From the NCBI RefSeq assembly GCF_002298975.1, contig NZ_DBMV01000032.1, forward strand, positions 1-32,256: a stretch of DNA of 32,256 bases, in the 5' to 3' direction. The first letter of the stretch is position 1, and each line of letters begins with the position of its first letter. Origin of the DNA: Ralstonia sp. UBA689 (GTDB lineage: Bacteria; Pseudomonadota; Gammaproteobacteria; Burkholderiales; Burkholderiaceae). A program made the translations under genes and the position numbers. This document shows positions 8,030 through 17,576 of this stretch, piece after piece. The notes under the pieces were generated by a model, which saw only the letters and a list, made by a program, of their open reading frames with translations, was not told where the DNA came from and ran no database searches.

Positions 8030-10282
8030 CTAGCCTGGAGGAAGCAGGATCAGCGCGCTCAGCGGCGGTAGCGTCAAGGCGAGCGAATGGGGCTCGCCAT
8101 GCCACGGCATCGATGCGCTGTTTGCAATACCGGCGTTGCCGAGGCCGCTGCCTCCGTATTCGATGGCATCGCTGTTGAACACCTCGCGATACGCGCCTGC
8201 AACCGGAACGCCGAGGCGGTAGTCGAGGCGAGGTACTGGTGTGAAGTTGCAGACGATCACGGCGAAATCACCGGGGTGGCTACCGATCCGTCGCCACGCC
8301 AGCACGCTCTGGTGGCTGTCGCTGCAGTCGATCCACCGGAAGCCACGGTCTTCGCAGTCGTTCTCATGGAGGCAGGCCAGCGTGCGGTACTGCCGATTGA
8401 GGTCGCGCAGCATGCGCTGCACGCCAGCATGTGCGGGATTGCTGAGCAAGTCCCAGTCCAGTTCGCTGTCGTGGTTCCATTCGCGCTCCTGGCCAATCTC
8501 TCCGCCCATGAACAGGAGCTTCTTTCCCGGCTGCGTGTACTGGAACGCCAGGTACAACCTGAGGTTGGCGAGCTGCTGCCACCGATCGCCCGGCATCTTG
8601 CTGAGCAGCGAGCGCTTGCCATGGACGACTTCGTCGTGCGAAAGCGGCAGCACGAAATTCTCGCTGAAGGCGTAGAGCAGTCCAAACGTCATCTGGTCGT
8701 GATGGAAGCGCCGGTGCACCGGGTTGTGTCGCATAAAAGCCAGCGTGTCGTTCATCCATCCCATGTTCCATTTGTAGTCGAAGCCCAGGCCGCCCACATG
8801 AGGCGGACGGGTGACCAGCGGCCAGGCTGTGGATTCCTCGGCAAGGGTGATGGCGCCGCCTGGTGCCTCGGTGTGCACCTGTTCGTTGAAGCGGCGCAGG
8901 AACGCGATGGCATCGAGGTTTTCGTTGCCACCCAAAGCGTTGGGCAGCCATTGCCCCGGCGCACGGTTGTAGTCCAGATAGAGCATCGAGGCCACTGCAT
9001 CGGTGCGCAGGCCGTCGATGTGGAATTCACGCAGCCAATACAACGCGTTGGCGATCAGGAAGTTGGCCACTTCGCGCCGCCCGAGGTTGTAGACCAGGGT
9101 GTCCCATTCACGATGGTGTCCGATGCGCCGATCCTGGTGCTCGTAGAGGCAGGTGCCGTCGAAGCGCGCCAAGCCGTGCGAGTCCTGGGGGAAGTGCGCG
9201 GGCACCCAATCCAGCAAGACGCCGAGCCCCGCTTGGTGAGCCCGGTCAACAAAGCGGCGAAATGCATCGGGTTCGCCCCAGCGCGCGGAGGGCGCGAATA
9301 GCGCAGTCGGCTGGTAGCCCCAGGAGCCAGCAAACGGGTGCTCGGCAGGCGGCAGCAGCTCCAAGTGGGTGAAACCCATCTCCGCGGCATAGGGCACCAG
9401 CGTTTCGGCCAGTTTGTCGTAGCTGTAGCTGCGGCCGTCGGCATCGCGGCGCCAGGAATCCAGATGCACTTCGTAGACTGCAAGTGGCGCATCGGTTCGC
9501 TGCGCCTGGCCCCTGCGTGTCATCCAATCGGCATCAGTCCAGGCAAACGGGATGCCGCCGCACACGCGCGAGGCGGTGGCAGGCGGCACCTCGGTCTGAA
9601 AGGCATAAGGGTCGGATTTGAGGAGGAGATCGCCGTGGCGCGTGCGCACCTCGAATTTGTACAGCGTGCTGTCGCCGATGCCGGGTAGGAAGATTTCCCA
9701 CACGCCGCACTCGATGCGTTGCCGCATGACATGCACACGCCCATCCCAATGGTTGAACGGGCCAACGACGCTCACGCGCAGGGCGTTGGGTGCCCAGACA
9801 GCGAAGTTCACACCTTCAACGTCATTGAGTGTGCAGGGATGTGCACCCAGCCGCGTATATGCGCTCCAGTGCGTGCCCTCCGCCAGCAGATGACAGTCGA
9901 GTTCACCCAGCCACGGAGGGAACGCATAAGGATCGTGAATCTCGCGCACGCCATCGGCGTCGGTCACGCGCAAGCGGTAGTCGAAGCGGCCGTGTGGCGC
10001 GTGAATCGTATTTGCAAAGAAGCCGCGCGGATCGATCTGTGCCAGGACAGCGCGCACGGTTCCGTTTCCGGGTTCGATCACTTCCACGCTGCTCGCGTTG
10101 GGCAGCAAGCAACGCACCGTCACCTGATCCTTTGCCGGGCCCGCGTGCATGCCGAGCACCGCGTATGGATCGCCATGCTCGCCTTGCAGCAGGCGTCTGA
10201 CGTCGGCGCGGCTGGTTGCTGTGACGGGCAGATCCCCAGCGATGCCACGCGCTGTGAGCGCTGCACGATGTGTCGAACGCAA
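8030..10282 (-). CDS. glgB: 1,4-alpha-glucan branching enzyme GlgB
   Basis: This cytoplasmic GH13 enzyme makes alpha-1,6 branches in glycogen. With the start used here it has 750 residues. The N-terminal domain includes DPYAVLGMH and the CBM48 region VNFAVWAPNALRVSVVG; the barrel carries D428 in GLRTDAVASM, AEEST at about 481-485 and D550 in PLSHDEVVHGK. The C-terminus NFTPVPRLDYRLGVP and LALTLPPLSA is typical. Start choice: a TTG at 10282 follows an A/G-rich AAAAGGGGGG (bases 10288-10297) with a 5-base spacer. The frame remains open to a TTG at 10408, which would add 42 Arg/Cys/Ala-rich residues with no similarity I recognise. It is the first gene of a - strand pair with the GlgX-MalQ fusion and is divergent from glgA. 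Confidence 0.95.
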   Translation of the reverse strand: MRSTHRAALTARGIAGDLPVTATSRADVRRLLQGEHGDPYAVLGMHAGPAKDQVTVRCLLPNASSVEVIEPGNGTVRAVLAQIDPRGFFANTIHAPHGRFDYRLRVTDADGVREIHDPYAFPPWLGELDCHLLAEGTHWSAYTRLGAHPCTLNDVEGVNFAVWAPNALRVSVVGPFNHWDGRVHVMRQRIECGVWEIFLPGIGDSTLYKFEVRTRHGDLLLKSDPYAFQTEVPPATASRVCGGIPFAWTDADWMTRRGQAQRTDAPLAVYEVHLDSWRRDADGRSYSYDKLAETLVPYAAEMGFTHLELLPPAEHPFAGSWGYQPTALFAPSARWGEPDAFRRFVDRAHQAGLGVLLDWVPAHFPQDSHGLARFDGTCLYEHQDRRIGHHREWDTLVYNLGRREVANFLIANALYWLREFHIDGLRTDAVASMLYLDYNRAPGQWLPNALGGNENLDAIAFLRRFNEQVHTEAPGGAITLAEESTAWPLVTRPPHVGGLGFDYKWNMGWMNDTLAFMRHNPVHRRFHHDQMTFGLLYAFSENFVLPLSHDEVVHGKRSLLSKMPGDRWQQLANLRLYLAFQYTQPGKKLLFMGGEIGQEREWNHDSELDWDLLSNPAHAGVQRMLRDLNRQYRTLACLHENDCEDRGFRWIDCSDSHQSVLAWRRIGSHPGDFAVIVCNFTPVPRLDYRLGVPVAGAYREVFNSDAIEYGGSGLGNAGIANSASMPWHGEPHSLALTLPPLSALILLPPG

Positions 10283-10647
10283 GCTCGCCCCCCTTTTGGT
10301 GGAACACCGTACTGCAGTGGGCCGCTGAACGGCACGGCAACCGGCTCCGACACGAGCGGCACATATTCGGAAAACGGTCCCGCGCGGGCTATTCTTCAAC
10401 GCGGACAAGCGGCGCCATGACCATCATAGATGGCGTGTGAGAAGGCGATAAAGATCATTGCCGAGGCAGATCGCGGGCGAAGGTGGCTGACTCCATCGCA
10501 ATGCTGGGCGAGGACGCCAAGACGGTGGCATTCGCAGAATTGTTGATATGGCCCGCTTGATCCCAATCAACGCATTGCTCGCACCAGCTTACAGAATGAC
10601 ATTTCGACAAGAGGGTAATCAGGCCATCTTGAATGGAGCGTCAGCCT
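10283..10647. promoter_or_regulatory. Divergent gap between glgB and glgA
   Basis: This 365-base stretch must hold the promoters of the glgB-glgX/malQ and glgA-glgP units, but I see no convincing -35/-10 pair. There is a small inverted repeat TTGAT-CCCA-ATCAA at 10557-10570. The + strand frame 10441-10560 reads like protein near its end (GEDAKTVAFAELLIWPA, then TGA) but has no good start, so it may be a gene remnant. A GGAG at 10635-10638 serves the glgA start. Confidence 0.35.
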
Positions 10648-12273
10648 ATGGAGACAACGATCGCTGCTGCGACTCCGCGCTCGCAGTGCAGCTCCCACCA
10701 GGATGGCGCGATACGGCTGCTGTTTGTGGCTTCCGAGGTCTTTCCGCTTGCCAAGACAGGCGGGCTGGCGGACGTGTGCAGCGCACTTCCCAAGGCACTC
10801 TCTCGTCTTGGCACCGATGTGCGCTTGCTGATGCCGGGCTATCCGAGCGCATTGGAGCGTATCGTTGCGCCGCACGTTGAGGCGGACTTGGGCGAATTGC
10901 TGCCTGGTACCCGTGTTCGCTTGGTTTCCGGATGGATGCCGGATTCAGACCTTCCTGTATGGCTGGCCGACTGTCCGGAACTGTTTGGCCGCACCGGTAC
11001 CCCGTACCAGGATGTGGAAGGGCGCGACTGGGAAGACAATGCGCTGCGCTTTGGCACCCTGTGTCACGTCGCCGCCAGAGTGGCGTTGGGTCAGGGAACC
11101 CCGGGCTGGCGGGCGGATATCGTTCATGCGAACGACTGGCATACGGGGCTGGTGCCGCTCCTGCTGTCCTTCAGTGGGCCCAAGCGGCCTCGCACCGTCT
11201 TTACCGTGCACAACGCAGCATTCCAGGGCAACTTCCCGCTCGACCAGGCCGAGCTGCTCGGCCTGCCGCAGGGGGTGCTGGGCGTCAGCGGAATCGAGTT
11301 CTACGGACGGCTTTCCTTCCTCAAGGCGGGCGTCCGGTATGCAGATAAGGTGACCACGGTCAGTCCGACCTACGCGAGGGAGATTTGCTCGCCCGAGTTT
11401 GGCTGTGGCATGGAAGGCGTGTTCAAGGCCAGGGGCCGCGACCTGACAGGCATCCTGAACGGAATCGATACCGAGCTTTGGGACCCCCGCACCGACCCTC
11501 ACCTGCGGCACCATTACTCAAGCGACGATGTGCGCGGCAAGCGATCCTGTAAAGCCGAACTGCAGAAAGGCGTGTCATTGAATGCCGATACATCCGCACC
11601 GCTCGCCGTGTTCATCAGCCGCCTGACCGCGCAGAAGATGGCGGACGTCGTGCTGGAGCGGTTGCCTAGGATGATGACTTCGCATCCGCGGCTCCAGTTT
11701 GCCGTGCATGGGCGGGGGGATCGTACGCTGGAGGAAGGCTTCACCACGCTTGCGCGCCGATACCCGGGGCGCGCGTCGGTGCAGATCGGCTATGACGAGG
11801 GGCGTGCGCATTGCCTTCACGCCGGCGCCGACATACTCCTGCACGGGTCGCGCTTTGAACCGTGCGGACTCACCCAGATGTACGCCATGCGCTACGGCAC
11901 GATTCCGGTCGTGCGCCGGGTTGGCGGCTTGGCCGACAGCGTGCTCGATGCGGACGCGCATGATCAGCCCGTCTCGAGCGCAACCGGTTTTGTATTCGAC
12001 GCGGCCACCAGCGAAGCCATGGAAGCCGCGCTCTCGCGCTGCCTGAACTTGTATGAGACGCGCCCCAGGAACTGGTCGCGGTTGCGAAAGCGAGCCATGT
12101 CTGTGGACTTCGGCTGGGCGTGCTCGGCCAGGGCCTACGCGCGTATCTATACGGAACTGACAGGCAAGCGTGCTTCGATGCCCGTGCAAGTTCCGTCGTC
12201 TGGGCCTGAGGAGAACGACGAGGTTTCGGCCGAACCGCAGGCGCCGATGGCTGACCAGCCGCCGGCCAGCTAA
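10648..12273 (+). CDS. glgA: Glycogen synthase GlgA
   Basis: This GT5 enzyme adds glucosyl units from a sugar nucleotide (ADP-glucose in bacteria) to the non-reducing end of alpha-1,4 glucan. It has 541 residues, longer than E. coli GlgA because of extra residues at both ends. Visible motifs are the N-terminal nucleotide-sugar loop KTGGLADV (36-43), VHANDWHTGL, the LNGIDTELWDP segment, SRLTAQK, and the C-domain SRFEPCGLTQ with catalytic-type Glu at about 404, followed by VVRRVGGLADSV. The ATG at 10648 is preferred over the one at 10633 because GGAG sits 10 bases upstream of it. The last 30 or so residues (PSSGPEENDEVSAEPQAP) look like a disordered tail. glgP follows after 19 bases, so the two are probably co-transcribed. 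No glgC is present in the window. Confidence 0.95.
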   Translation: METTIAAATPRSQCSSHQDGAIRLLFVASEVFPLAKTGGLADVCSALPKALSRLGTDVRLLMPGYPSALERIVAPHVEADLGELLPGTRVRLVSGWMPDSDLPVWLADCPELFGRTGTPYQDVEGRDWEDNALRFGTLCHVAARVALGQGTPGWRADIVHANDWHTGLVPLLLSFSGPKRPRTVFTVHNAAFQGNFPLDQAELLGLPQGVLGVSGIEFYGRLSFLKAGVRYADKVTTVSPTYAREICSPEFGCGMEGVFKARGRDLTGILNGIDTELWDPRTDPHLRHHYSSDDVRGKRSCKAELQKGVSLNADTSAPLAVFISRLTAQKMADVVLERLPRMMTSHPRLQFAVHGRGDRTLEEGFTTLARRYPGRASVQIGYDEGRAHCLHAGADILLHGSRFEPCGLTQMYAMRYGTIPVVRRVGGLADSVLDADAHDQPVSSATGFVFDAATSEAMEAALSRCLNLYETRPRNWSRLRKRAMSVDFGWACSARAYARIYTELTGKRASMPVQVPSSGPEENDEVSAEPQAPMADQPPAS

Positions 12274-12292
12274 TTGTGTTGAGGGTGTCTTC

Positions 12293-14794
12293 GTGTATGC
12301 GTTTCTGCCGCGCGTCTTGCCAGAACGTCTCTCGGCGTTGACCGAGCTGGCTCTGGATTTGCGCTGGACCTGGAACCACGCACTGGATGCGCTATGGAGA
12401 AGCGTCGACCCGGAGCTGTGGGAGCGCAGTCACAATCCGTGGGTCATCCTGCAGAACGTGCCGCAGGACCGTCTTGACGAGCTCGGACAGAACGGTGCCT
12501 TCCTGGAAGAGCTGGAGCGCGCCGTCGAGAATCGTGCCCGCTATCTTGGCGACCCCGGCTGGTTTTCAAAAAGGAGAACCGCCGACAGCCCACGAATGAT
12601 CGCGTACTTCAGCATGGAGTTTGGCCTGAGCGAGGCGCTTCCGCTTTACGCGGGCGGGTTGGGCGTGCTGGCAGGTGACTACCTCAAGACCGCGAGCGAC
12701 CTCGATGCGCCGGTGATCGGCGTTGGCCTGCTTTATCAGGAGGGCTATTTTCGCCAGATCATCGATGCCGCCGGGGTGCAGCGCGAAGCCTATCCGTATA
12801 ACGATCCGACCAATTTGCCGATACAACCCGTGATCGGCCAGGACGGCGCGTGGCAGAAGATCGCATTGGCGTTGCCCGGGCGCAATCTGTATCTGCGGAT
12901 CTGGCAGGCCAACCTTGGGCGTACGCGTCTGTACTTGTTGGACAGCAATGACGTGCGCAACGGTGCCGCCGATCGCGGCATTACCGCCAAGCTCTACGGC
13001 GGCAGCGCGGAAATGCGCCTGCTTCAGGAAATCGTGCTGGGCATCGGCGGCTGGACAATGCTCGAGGCGCTCGGCATCGATGTCGAGGTATGCCATCTCA
13101 ACGAGGGCCATGCGGCGCTGCTCGTGCTGGAGCGTGCCCGACGATTCATGGGTCGCACCGGAACATCATTTCGCGAGGCCCTGTGGGCCACGCGGGCCGG
13201 CAATGTCTTCACCACACACACGCCGGTGCCAGCCGGATTCGACGCTTTCCCGCCATCGCTGATCTATAGCTACGGCCGTGAATATTTCAAGGCATTTGAC
13301 CTTTCGCTGCGCGAATTTCTCGCGCTGGGTCGACGGAATCCCTTGGACGATCGGGAACCATTCAACACGACGTATCTGGCGCTGCGCGGCTGTGCACAGG
13401 CCAGTGCCGTCAGCCGCCTGCATGGAGAGGTCAGTCGACGCCTGTTCAGTGAGTTGTATCCGCGCTGGCCGCTGGAGGAGGTGCCTGTGCGCCATGTCAC
13501 AAATGGCGTACACGTGCCGTCGTGGGACTCGGTATGGTCGGATGATTTCTGGACTTGTGCGTGCGGCAAGGACCGTTGGCTTGGCGCAACTGACGAATTC
13601 ACCGAGCCCATATCCGCCTGCTCCGACGAGGCCTTGTGGACACTGGCCGCCAAGCAGCGTCACGACCTGGTGCGCCATGCCCGAGAACGCCTGGCGTGGC
13701 AGCTGGGCCAGCGTGGCGCCTCGGTGCAGGAGGTGTCGGAAGCGGCGCAAGTTCTCGACCCCAATATCCTGACGCTTGGGATGGCACGCCGTTTCGCCGC
13801 ATATAAGCGGCCGAATCTGCTGCTGACCGACCGGGCGCGTCTGGCACGTCTGCTGACCGATGCGCAACGTCCCATGCAATTGATCATCGCCGGCAAAGCA
13901 CACCCACAGGACGAGGAGGGCAAGGCGTTGATCCAGGAGTGGTTTGAATTCACGCACCGCCCGGAACTCCGCAGGCACGTGGTGCTGCTGGAAGACTACG
14001 ACATGACGCTGGCGCAGCAGTTGGTGCAAGGTGTGGATATATGGATCAACACGCCGCGCAGGCTTTGGGAAGCGTGTGGCACGAGTGGCATGAAGACGCT
14101 ATGCAACGGCGGGCTTAACGTGTCAAAACTGGACGGCTGGTGGGCCGAGGCTTACCAACCGGCATACGGATGGGCGATCGGCGGCCAGGAAGAATGCAGC
14201 GACGAAGCCGATGCCCAACATTTGTACCAACTGCTCGAAGAGGAAGTCGTGCCAGCATTTTACGAGCGCGATGCGCTCGGCGTTCCGCGTAGCTGGTTGC
14301 AGCGCGTGCGCGGCAGCATGGCGCACCTGGCGCCCAGATACAGCGCGAATCGGATGTTTGTCGAGTATCTGGCGCGCTTCTATCAACCTGCCGTTCACAC
14401 GTATCGGCAGCGGAGCGAAGGCGGGGCATGCTTGGCGCGCGCATTGCATGCGTGGGACCTCGCGCTTGCCACCGAATGGCATCAAGTGCATTTCGGAGCC
14501 GTTGAGACGAAACGCGAGGGTGACCAGTGGAGCATCTGCGTTCCCGTGTACCTGGGCGAGATTGCGCCTGATTCTGTGAAGGTCGAGTTGTATGCCGCCG
14601 CCAGCGGAGACCTGCCTGCCGAATGTATCCCCATGGCGTCCGGCGGACCGATCGCGGGCGCGATCGAAGGGTACATCTTCTCCGCCTCGCTTCCAGCATT
14701 GCGTCCGGCGGATCACTACACGCCGCGGGTACGTGCCTGGCATGACAACGCGTTCCTTCCTGCGGAATCCGCGCTGATCGCGTGGCAGCGCTGA
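12293..14794 (+). CDS. glgP: Alpha-glucan (glycogen) phosphorylase GlgP
   Basis: This PLP-dependent GT35 enzyme releases glucose 1-phosphate from alpha-1,4 chains. The 833 residues match the short bacterial type (TIGR02094-like) rather than the E. coli GlgP/MalP type: the N-terminus has the DUF3417-like LALDLRWTWNHALDALW, followed by MIAYFSMEFGLSEALPLYAGGLG, CHLNEGHAAL and FTTHTPVPAGFD. The cofactor motif is EACGTSGMK with the predicted PLP lysine at about K601, then NGGLNVSKLDGWW. The GTG at 12293 is chosen because GAGGG lies 7 bases upstream and it starts 19 bases after the glgA stop; an upstream open frame lies inside glgA and is ignored. With the debranching fusion on the other strand it forms the degradation arm of this block. 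Confidence 0.93.
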   Translation: MYAFLPRVLPERLSALTELALDLRWTWNHALDALWRSVDPELWERSHNPWVILQNVPQDRLDELGQNGAFLEELERAVENRARYLGDPGWFSKRRTADSPRMIAYFSMEFGLSEALPLYAGGLGVLAGDYLKTASDLDAPVIGVGLLYQEGYFRQIIDAAGVQREAYPYNDPTNLPIQPVIGQDGAWQKIALALPGRNLYLRIWQANLGRTRLYLLDSNDVRNGAADRGITAKLYGGSAEMRLLQEIVLGIGGWTMLEALGIDVEVCHLNEGHAALLVLERARRFMGRTGTSFREALWATRAGNVFTTHTPVPAGFDAFPPSLIYSYGREYFKAFDLSLREFLALGRRNPLDDREPFNTTYLALRGCAQASAVSRLHGEVSRRLFSELYPRWPLEEVPVRHVTNGVHVPSWDSVWSDDFWTCACGKDRWLGATDEFTEPISACSDEALWTLAAKQRHDLVRHARERLAWQLGQRGASVQEVSEAAQVLDPNILTLGMARRFAAYKRPNLLLTDRARLARLLTDAQRPMQLIIAGKAHPQDEEGKALIQEWFEFTHRPELRRHVVLLEDYDMTLAQQLVQGVDIWINTPRRLWEACGTSGMKTLCNGGLNVSKLDGWWAEAYQPAYGWAIGGQEECSDEADAQHLYQLLEEEVVPAFYERDALGVPRSWLQRVRGSMAHLAPRYSANRMFVEYLARFYQPAVHTYRQRSEGGACLARALHAWDLALATEWHQVHFGAVETKREGDQWSICVPVYLGEIAPDSVKVELYAAASGDLPAECIPMASGGPIAGAIEGYIFSASLPALRPADHYTPRVRAWHDNAFLPAESALIAWQR

Positions 14795-14948
14795 GCCTGG
14801 CGGTAACGGACGACGGATTTATCGGTTTGGCCAGCAGCAACCAACCAGGCAATCGCACCGGCTTGCCGTACGGCGAAGGGTCGTGCGAAGGATCGTTGTG
14901 CAGGAGGCCAACGATGGAAACCTCAAAGATGATCGCAGCGCTGTTCGG

Positions 14949-15053
14949 ATGGCGATGCGAGCTGTTCAGGCCACCGGTGTGATGGCCGCCGCGGCAATCA
15001 TTATTTTCCTGCTTGGTGCATTCCTTTCCTTCAAGGCATACCCTCGCGAATGA
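14949..15053 (+). CDS. Possible small membrane peptide (34 residues)
   Basis: This lies in the 290-base gap between glgP and the GntR gene, which otherwise shows nothing recognisable. The frame encodes a peptide with a single clear hydrophobic segment (VMAAAAIIIFLLGAFLSF) and a short charged tail. It overlaps, in another frame, a 22-codon ORF (14914-14982) that has an excellent AGGAGG at about 14900-14905 with a correct spacer and starts METSKMIAALFGW. The arrangement could be a leader peptide plus coupled small protein, a frameshifted small gene, or chance. I do not recognise a family. Nothing in the sequence proves translation. Confidence 0.2.
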   Translation: MAMRAVQATGVMAAAAIIIFLLGAFLSFKAYPRE

Positions 15054-15084
15054 GGAAATCCGGTGACGCCGATTGACGGAATCG

Positions 15085-15942
<858 letters not shown>

Positions 15943-16108
15943 GGATGTCCGTTCCTTGTTGCGCGCATTCTAACTGCGGGGCTTCGGCCGGCAGCGCATC
16001 CGGCTGGTGCATGCATGCCCACTGAGCGTGCGTGCGCACTGCTTTTCTACATCCTCATGCGCGACCGCAACCTTGCGCACCTTGGCGTAAACACCGACGC
16101 CTCCGTCG

Positions 16109-16158
16109 TTGACGCGGCGCCGATGCGACTTCTATGATGATTTCGCCTATTTATCATA
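16109..16158 (+). promoter_or_regulatory. Sigma70-type promoter overlapping an inverted repeat
   Basis: TTGACG at 16109-16114 and TATGAT at 16133-16138 are separated by 18 bases, a good match to the vegetative consensus. TATGAT is mirrored by ATCATA at 16153-16158 across 14 bases, so a dimeric repressor bound here would cover the -10 element and transcription start. The area is markedly more AT-rich than its surroundings. It lies about 140 bases upstream of the binding-protein gene and 170 bases from the divergent GntR start. The remainder of the 15943-16296 gap shows no gene. Confidence 0.5.
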
Positions 16159-16296
16159 ACAAATATAAGAAACTGGTCCGGTTCTTGCTCGACTCGACGG
16201 TCGGCGAAAACCTCGCCGGTGAAGGCCAGGAGGAGGCGCCGCTACGGTGGCTCCAAGCGCTTGTTCTGTCCCACACACGAACCCAAGGAGTGCGCT

Positions 16297-17496
16297 TTGA
16301 ATCGTCGAGACTTGCTCAAACTGGCGGCGCTGTCCGCCGTGCCCGCGTCGCTGCTGCAGGCCCGTTCCGCGTTTGCTGCCGATGCCATCGAACTGGGCTG
16401 CCCGGTGCCGATGTCCGGCGCCTTTGCCGCCAATGGCAAATTTGCCGACTTGGGCATGAAGCTGGCCGTGGAGCAGTACGGCAAGGTGCTCGGCCGCCCG
16501 CTGGCTTACAGCGTGCTCGACACCGAGGGCAAGCCGGCCACGGCCGTGCGCAAGGTGCAGGAACTCGCGCAGCAGAAGAGCGCGCGCTACTTCGCGGGCG
16601 GCATCCTCTCTTCCGAATCGCTGGCGATGGGAAAAGAGGCGGAGAAATTTGGCGGCGTGTTCATCACCACCGCCGGGGCGGATGAGATTACCGGCAAGGA
16701 CTGCAACCGCGCCACGTTCCGTTGGTCGGTGCCGACCTACGGCGCCATCGAGCGCACTGTGCGCCCGCTGATCGAATCCCTGCCGAAGGCCAAGCGCTGG
16801 TACACCATCACGCCGCAGTACGTGTTTGGCGACGGGCTGCTCTCAGCGGCCAAGAACATCTTCAAGGAAAAGGGCATCGAGCATGTGGGCAACAGCTATC
16901 ACGCGCTCACCGAGAAGGAATTCAGCGGCTACCTGACCAACGCGATGGCCGCCAAGCCCGACGTGCTGCTGATTCTCAACTTCGGCTCGCAATCGTCCGA
17001 CACGCTGCGCCAGGCGGTGAGCTTTGGCATGAAGAAGAACACGACGATCCTGGTGGCGTGGGCGTCGGGCCTGGAGCAGTTCGAATCGCTGGGGGCGGAC
17101 CTGTGCGACGGCGTGTACTTCGGCGCGCAGTACTGGCACGACGTGGATACGCCCGCCAACCGCGATCTCGTCAAGCGCACGCAGGCTGCGTTGAAGATGA
17201 ACCCGAACTACAGCCTGGCGGGCTCTTACACCTGCACCAAGATCCTGCTCGACGCGATGGTCAAGGCAGGCAGCGCCGACCCGAAGGCCGTGATTGCCGC
17301 GCTGCAGGGCATGAAGTACGACGGCCTGACGGGCCCCGAAGAAATTCGCGCGGCCGACCATCAGGTGCTCAAGAACTACTACCTGCTCAAGGGCAAGCCC
17401 AAGAACCGCATGAAGGACAAGGACGACTTTGCCGAGGTGGTGTCGGTTGGCAAGGCGTTCCTGCCGGTTGAACAGACGCAGTGCAAGCTGGCCTGA
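16297..17496 (+). CDS. Branched-chain amino acid/amide-type ABC transporter binding protein (Tat signal)
   Basis: This is a periplasmic LivK-like binding protein (Peripla_BP_6 type), 399 residues. The N-terminus MNRRDLLKLAALSAVPASLL is a twin-arginine signal followed by cleavage after SAFA-ADA, so export as a folded protein is likely. The mature part starts IELGCPVPMSGAFAANGK, the family's first strand, and contains the 'KVQELAQQKSARYFAGGILSS' segment typical of the ligand cleft. The TTG at 16297 is chosen because AAGGAG (16285-16290) lies 6 bases upstream; the frame is open to 16219 but the extra residues would destroy the signal peptide. It is the first gene of the operon with the permeases, ATPases and two hydrolases. 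The substrate cannot be read from sequence; neighbours argue for an amidated or carbamoylated amino-acid derivative. Confidence 0.88.
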   Translation: MNRRDLLKLAALSAVPASLLQARSAFAADAIELGCPVPMSGAFAANGKFADLGMKLAVEQYGKVLGRPLAYSVLDTEGKPATAVRKVQELAQQKSARYFAGGILSSESLAMGKEAEKFGGVFITTAGADEITGKDCNRATFRWSVPTYGAIERTVRPLIESLPKAKRWYTITPQYVFGDGLLSAAKNIFKEKGIEHVGNSYHALTEKEFSGYLTNAMAAKPDVLLILNFGSQSSDTLRQAVSFGMKKNTTILVAWASGLEQFESLGADLCDGVYFGAQYWHDVDTPANRDLVKRTQAALKMNPNYSLAGSYTCTKILLDAMVKAGSADPKAVIAALQGMKYDGLTGPEEIRAADHQVLKNYYLLKGKPKNRMKDKDDFAEVVSVGKAFLPVEQTQCKLA

Positions 17497-17514
17497 GGGT
17501 CTGATCTGCCGCTC

Positions 17515-17542
17515 GCCCGGCTTCAATTGCTGAAGCGCGGGC
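17515..17542 (+). other. Imperfect hairpin between binding protein and permease
   Basis: GCCCGGCTTCA and TGAAGCGCGGGC can pair around ATTGC in the 80-base gap after the binding-protein stop. No T-run follows, so it is better seen as an mRNA-stabilising or partial-termination stem that would favour the binding protein over the membrane genes than as a full terminator. Confidence 0.4.
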
Positions 17543-17576
17543 GCTTGTCTTCCTGAGTGCCATTTCGGTCAACGCA

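Noticed and set aside
8087..9301. Long + strand open frame opposite glgB
   Set aside because: It lacks protein-like composition and the - strand holds a complete branching enzyme with its catalytic residues.
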